This document shows positions 61,484 to 64,000 of a DNA stretch of 64,000 nt, in pieces. The stretch covers positions 8,294,881 to 8,358,880 of the forward strand of contig CM032797.1 of assembly GCA_019155185.1 (NCBI GenBank). The letters are read 5' to 3'. Source of the DNA: Beaufortia kweichowensis (Eukaryota > Chordata > Actinopteri > Cypriniformes > Gastromyzontidae). Numbering within the stretch: position 1 is the first letter of the stretch; each line of letters starts with the position of its first letter. Made by a program: the position numbers and the translations under genes. The notes beneath the pieces were generated by a model. That model was given only the letters and a program-made list of their open reading frames with translations. It searched no databases and was not told the DNA's origin.

Positions 61484-63442
61484 GTGAGTTTTTTAGACAG
61501 ATAATTTGTCAATGTATGTAAATTGGTTTTATGAGGAGATGGCATTGTTTTAAATATGCCTATACTTTTTTACTTTTTTTATTCTATGTAATTTACCTTC
61601 CTTATAAAACAATAATGTTAACCATGCTTTAAAATATTCATGGCTATTATTTGTATTAATTATTTATTTAAGTTTAAAGTTAATGGTTGTAGCTACAACT
61701 GTAATCAAAAAAAGAAAATTAAACAAAATAAAAGACATTCTGAATTCTTACATTGTTTGACGATACAGTATGATAATATCTAGTATTTTAAAAGAAACTA
61801 TGGTAACTATAGGAATGGGAAACAATACTTTAGGCTTATAGAACAATGCTGCTGAAATAGCTCTTGGCAAAATTTTCACATGTGGCTATCATTTCTGTCA
61901 GATGTAAATGTGGCTATTAGAAAGATAGCTACACTGCTGAAACCTGATAAAGACATTGTTCAGGATGGAGATCACTTCATTATCAAGACTCTCAGCACGT
62001 TTAGGAACTACAACATGGATTTTATGGTTGGTCAGGAATTTGAAGAAGATCTTAGTGGAGTGGATGACCGGATGTGCATGGTAGGTGGATTCTGTTAGCC
62101 AAATGTTTAACGTGGTGTTTTCATAGCAAAAGCTTAAATTTCACTGCTTTTTCTTTTTTTATTCTAATGTGATTTTAACCTGTCATCTGTCACCGTTCCA
62201 CAGGTTATTTCAATATTTTATAGTTGAATCATGGCAAAATATATTGATGGAAAGGTATAATTGCATAACAATAAACAAAAATAAATATAAAAAAATACAT
62301 ATATAAAACATCTTAATGTTATTAAAATACCTCAAATAAAGATTTACAAATAAAAAAAATTATGTGTATGCTCAATATCTGCAGTGACAGTTATCAGGTT
62401 TGCTTTTTGCATAACCTTAAAATAAAAACATGTTTATTTGGTTCACCATGAAAGCTTTTGTTTTGCAAGGCCACTAGATAAGATTTATTAAAAATTTTTT
62501 AATACGTTTTTCAGATAACTTGCTAAGTTCATGCATATTTTTCTCTATTCTCACAAAAACAACATTTAAAATACTCAGCGCAGCTCAGTCTACATCACGT
62601 AGAATATGTGATTAACCTTTGTTTAATTTTATTGCCCTTGGAAGTCACTAACTGTGTATGTCATTTACAGTTCAGGATTTCTACTAATGAGAAAAGGCTA
62701 AAGTGTGAAATGAGAGCAATAATTGGATATTTAATGTAATAAGGAGCGTTACATCCTCTCCTTTAGTTTTCCTCTTGCGCTTGTCGTACAAAACTCATTA
62801 TGTTTAAGACCTGTGTTGAGAAACGGAGATAACAACCTCCTTCGGCTTAACCCATTTGTGTCCAGCTGAGCTGGTATGAGACCAGCAGGATTCAAATTAT
62901 TAATGCTTAACTTACAGTAACTAGTAACTGTCCTGTCTGGTCATTGTTCATTATCTGATATAAGGGCAAAAGATCTGTGAAGTGTTTTTGAGTCAACAAA
63001 CCATACTTCAGTTAAGACGTTGTGACCTGGTTTCCCCTGAACAAAAATCACTGGACCTATTCAATCCCGACAATGCGGATTTAGGTTTCCTAGTGAAAGC
63101 AGAGGAAAAAGCATCTTCCAAAAGCTTCCCTTTGTGTAGCATATCATAGGAGTGCAAACACATTTACTGTGGGTCAGATTCAATTTCAGTTTGTATTGAT
63201 AAAGTGTGAGTATATGTGCTTTTTTTCTTTCCACTATCTGTGCAAACATGTTCTGCTTTCATGTGTCACCTTAATCACTGCAGTTCACATATTTTTGCTG
63301 TAGGTTTGGAATAAATCACTTTTTCTGGTATGCGTTATAGACCACTATCACCTGGGATGGAGATAAACTGGTGTGTGTGCAGAAAGGAGAGATAGAGGGG
63401 AGAGGCTGGACCCACTGGATTGATGGAGATGAACTTCACTTG
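61411..63442 (+). CDS. rbp1: Cellular retinol-binding protein 1-like, exons 1-3 (3' partial)
   Basis: A small cytosolic beta-barrel of the fatty-acid-binding-protein family that carries all-trans-retinol and presents it to LRAT and retinol dehydrogenases. Coding parts 61411-61483, 61902-62080 and 63341-63442 give 73, 179 and 102 nt, exactly the exon sizes of vertebrate RBP1-type genes; the usual short fourth exon lies beyond the window. The 118 residues begin MPADYNGYWKM and include FEEYLKALDVNVAIRKIA (helix-turn-helix lid), LLKPDKDIVQDGDH, TLSTFRNY and KGEIEGRGW. Identity is clearly closest to RBP1, not RBP2 or RBP7. Lys41 (Lys40 of the mature protein) is kept, but the retinol-contact residue Gln108 is His here (codon CAC in GWTHW), as in the RBP5 and RBP7 paralogues. 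It follows nmnat3 in the same orientation. Whether this is the single rbp1 or one teleost paralogue cannot be told. Confidence 0.93.
61484..61901 (+). other. rbp1: rbp1 intron 1
   Basis: 418 bp, AT-rich, with nothing assignable beyond splice signals. Confidence 0.85.
61902..62080 (+). CDS. rbp1: rbp1 coding exon 2
   Basis: 179 nt, from Asp25 to Met84. Acceptor TTCTGTCAG ends at 61901; donor GTAGGT begins at 62081. Carries the second lid helix, the portal Lys41 region, TLSTFRNYNMDF and EFEEDLSGVDDR, all typical of RBP1. Confidence 0.95.
62081..63340 (+). other. rbp1: rbp1 intron 2
   Basis: 1260 bp. A short inverted-repeat DNA element lies at 62174-62400; the rest is unique AT-rich sequence. 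Confidence 0.85.
62174..62400 (+). repeat. Short DNA element, TTTAACCTGTTAACTGTCAC family, copy D in rbp1 intron 2
   Basis: Left end TTTTAACCTGTCATCTGTCA, body GAATCATGGCAAAATATATT, right end GCAGTGACAGTTATCAGG. Same orientation as copies A and B. Confidence 0.78.
63341..63442 (+). CDS. rbp1: rbp1 coding exon 3
   Basis: 102 nt, Thr85 to Leu118. Acceptor GCGTTATAG ends at 63340; donor GTACTG starts at 63443 (weak at +4/+5 but at the conserved position). Encodes WDGDKLVCVQKG and GWTHWIDGDELHL; the CAC codon at 63413-63415 replaces the Gln seen in mammalian RBP1. Confidence 0.93.
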
Positions 63443-64000
63443 GTACTGCAGGCCAATTCTGCTGTATTCCCATCAGTCATCCATTTCATTTCTATGCAAG
63501 AAAAATTGAAAACACTTTGTCCTTTATGCAATTCATTACCAATTTTGCACACATTAAGCATTTAGCAGTATATATACATGTAGTGTAAAGCTTTAAACGG
63601 TGTTAGATTTTAAAACATCTTAAAACAGTTGAAGGCGCAGAACATAGCAGATGGCAGGGGGAGAGCTATTCTCTTATCGCAAACCTCTCAGCTCCACGAT
63701 GATGCGCATTAAACAGCACAGCGCTGACAAACTGATTACTTTAATACCTTTGAACTTGGTTGAGATCATTTTAATGGACGTCAAACGCCATCATTATGAT
63801 TTGATAGGATTTTAAAATGAATTTGACTGGGGTATGTTGGGTGCTGCTAATAACAACAGATGTTTGGCTTCAGCTGTGTGTTTCATCATGCATTATAAAT
63901 AAAATACTATTCCCGACTGCGTTGCCTTATATACCATCACTAAAAAACTGGACATTACTGACACCAGCTGGTTGAAAGTTATATACAAGAAAAGTAAGTA
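63443..64000 (+). other. rbp1: rbp1 intron 3 (partial)
   Basis: From the donor at 63443 to the window edge. No terminal exon (expected to encode a V-C-K-Q-V-F-K-type ending) is visible, so the last roughly 17 codons are outside. Confidence 0.8.

Noticed and set aside
1..64000. CRISPR arrays, bacterial operons, phage or plasmid modules
   Set aside because: No regularly spaced repeats, no Shine-Dalgarno-led long frames; spliced vertebrate genes and fish repeats explain the window.

Overview
This is a gene-poor, AT-rich vertebrate nuclear window. Three spliced protein-coding genes can be supported from the sequence: calsyntenin-2 (clstn2, minus strand, first coding exon only), nicotinamide mononucleotide adenylyltransferase 3 (nmnat3, plus strand, complete in four coding exons) and a cellular retinol-binding protein (rbp1, plus strand, first three of four coding exons). 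The order clstn2 - nmnat3 - rbp1 matches the human 3q23 neighbourhood (CLSTN2, NMNAT3, RBP1, RBP2), which supports all three calls. Compact introns, many short inverted-repeat DNA transposons, hAT remnants, a Tc1-like remnant and tRNA-derived SINE pieces with the tail 'ggataaaagcgtctgc' point to a teleost, most probably a cypriniform. That last step is inference from repeat style, not a species call.

Layout. Positions 1-50329 are clstn2 intron 1 read in antisense; the intron continues past the left edge. I found no convincing second gene there. It holds several families of short DNA transposons with visible terminal inverted repeats: an element with GTGACCCTGCCTGTGAAA ends (4 copies plus a terminus), one with TTTAACCTGTTAACTGTCAC ends (3 copies in the intron and one inside rbp1 intron 2), a palindromic GGGTAGTTGAC element, a TTAA-flanked 118-bp element, two hAT elements with exact 8-bp target-site duplications, an older hAT-like element enclosing one of them, and a Tc1-type remnant. 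It also holds SINE fragments, three CT microsatellites, a diverged tandem duplication at 26.5-27.2 kb, one orphan exon-like segment at 27.56 kb, and a few non-repetitive, motif-rich blocks that may be cis-regulatory.

50330-50402 (minus) is clstn2 coding exon 1, encoding a signal peptide, with a CpG-dense, TATA-containing upstream region to about 50.68 kb. Positions 50.7-56.0 kb are the head-to-head intergenic region between clstn2 and nmnat3. nmnat3 runs 56044-60310 and has a polyadenylation signal near 60956. rbp1 starts at 61411, only 1.1 kb after the nmnat3 stop, in the same orientation; its last coding exon lies beyond the right edge.

The three genes do not form one pathway: NMNAT3 makes NAD+, RBP1 carries retinol in the cytosol, and calsyntenin-2 is a synaptic adhesion protein. 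Their proximity is conserved synteny. I did not find a novel defence or mobile system. The observations most worth following are the His at the retinol-contact position of the RBP1-like protein, the two dated nested transposon insertions, the orphan exon-like segment, an antisense coding-like stretch inside nmnat3 intron 2, and the E-box and octamer-rich intronic blocks.
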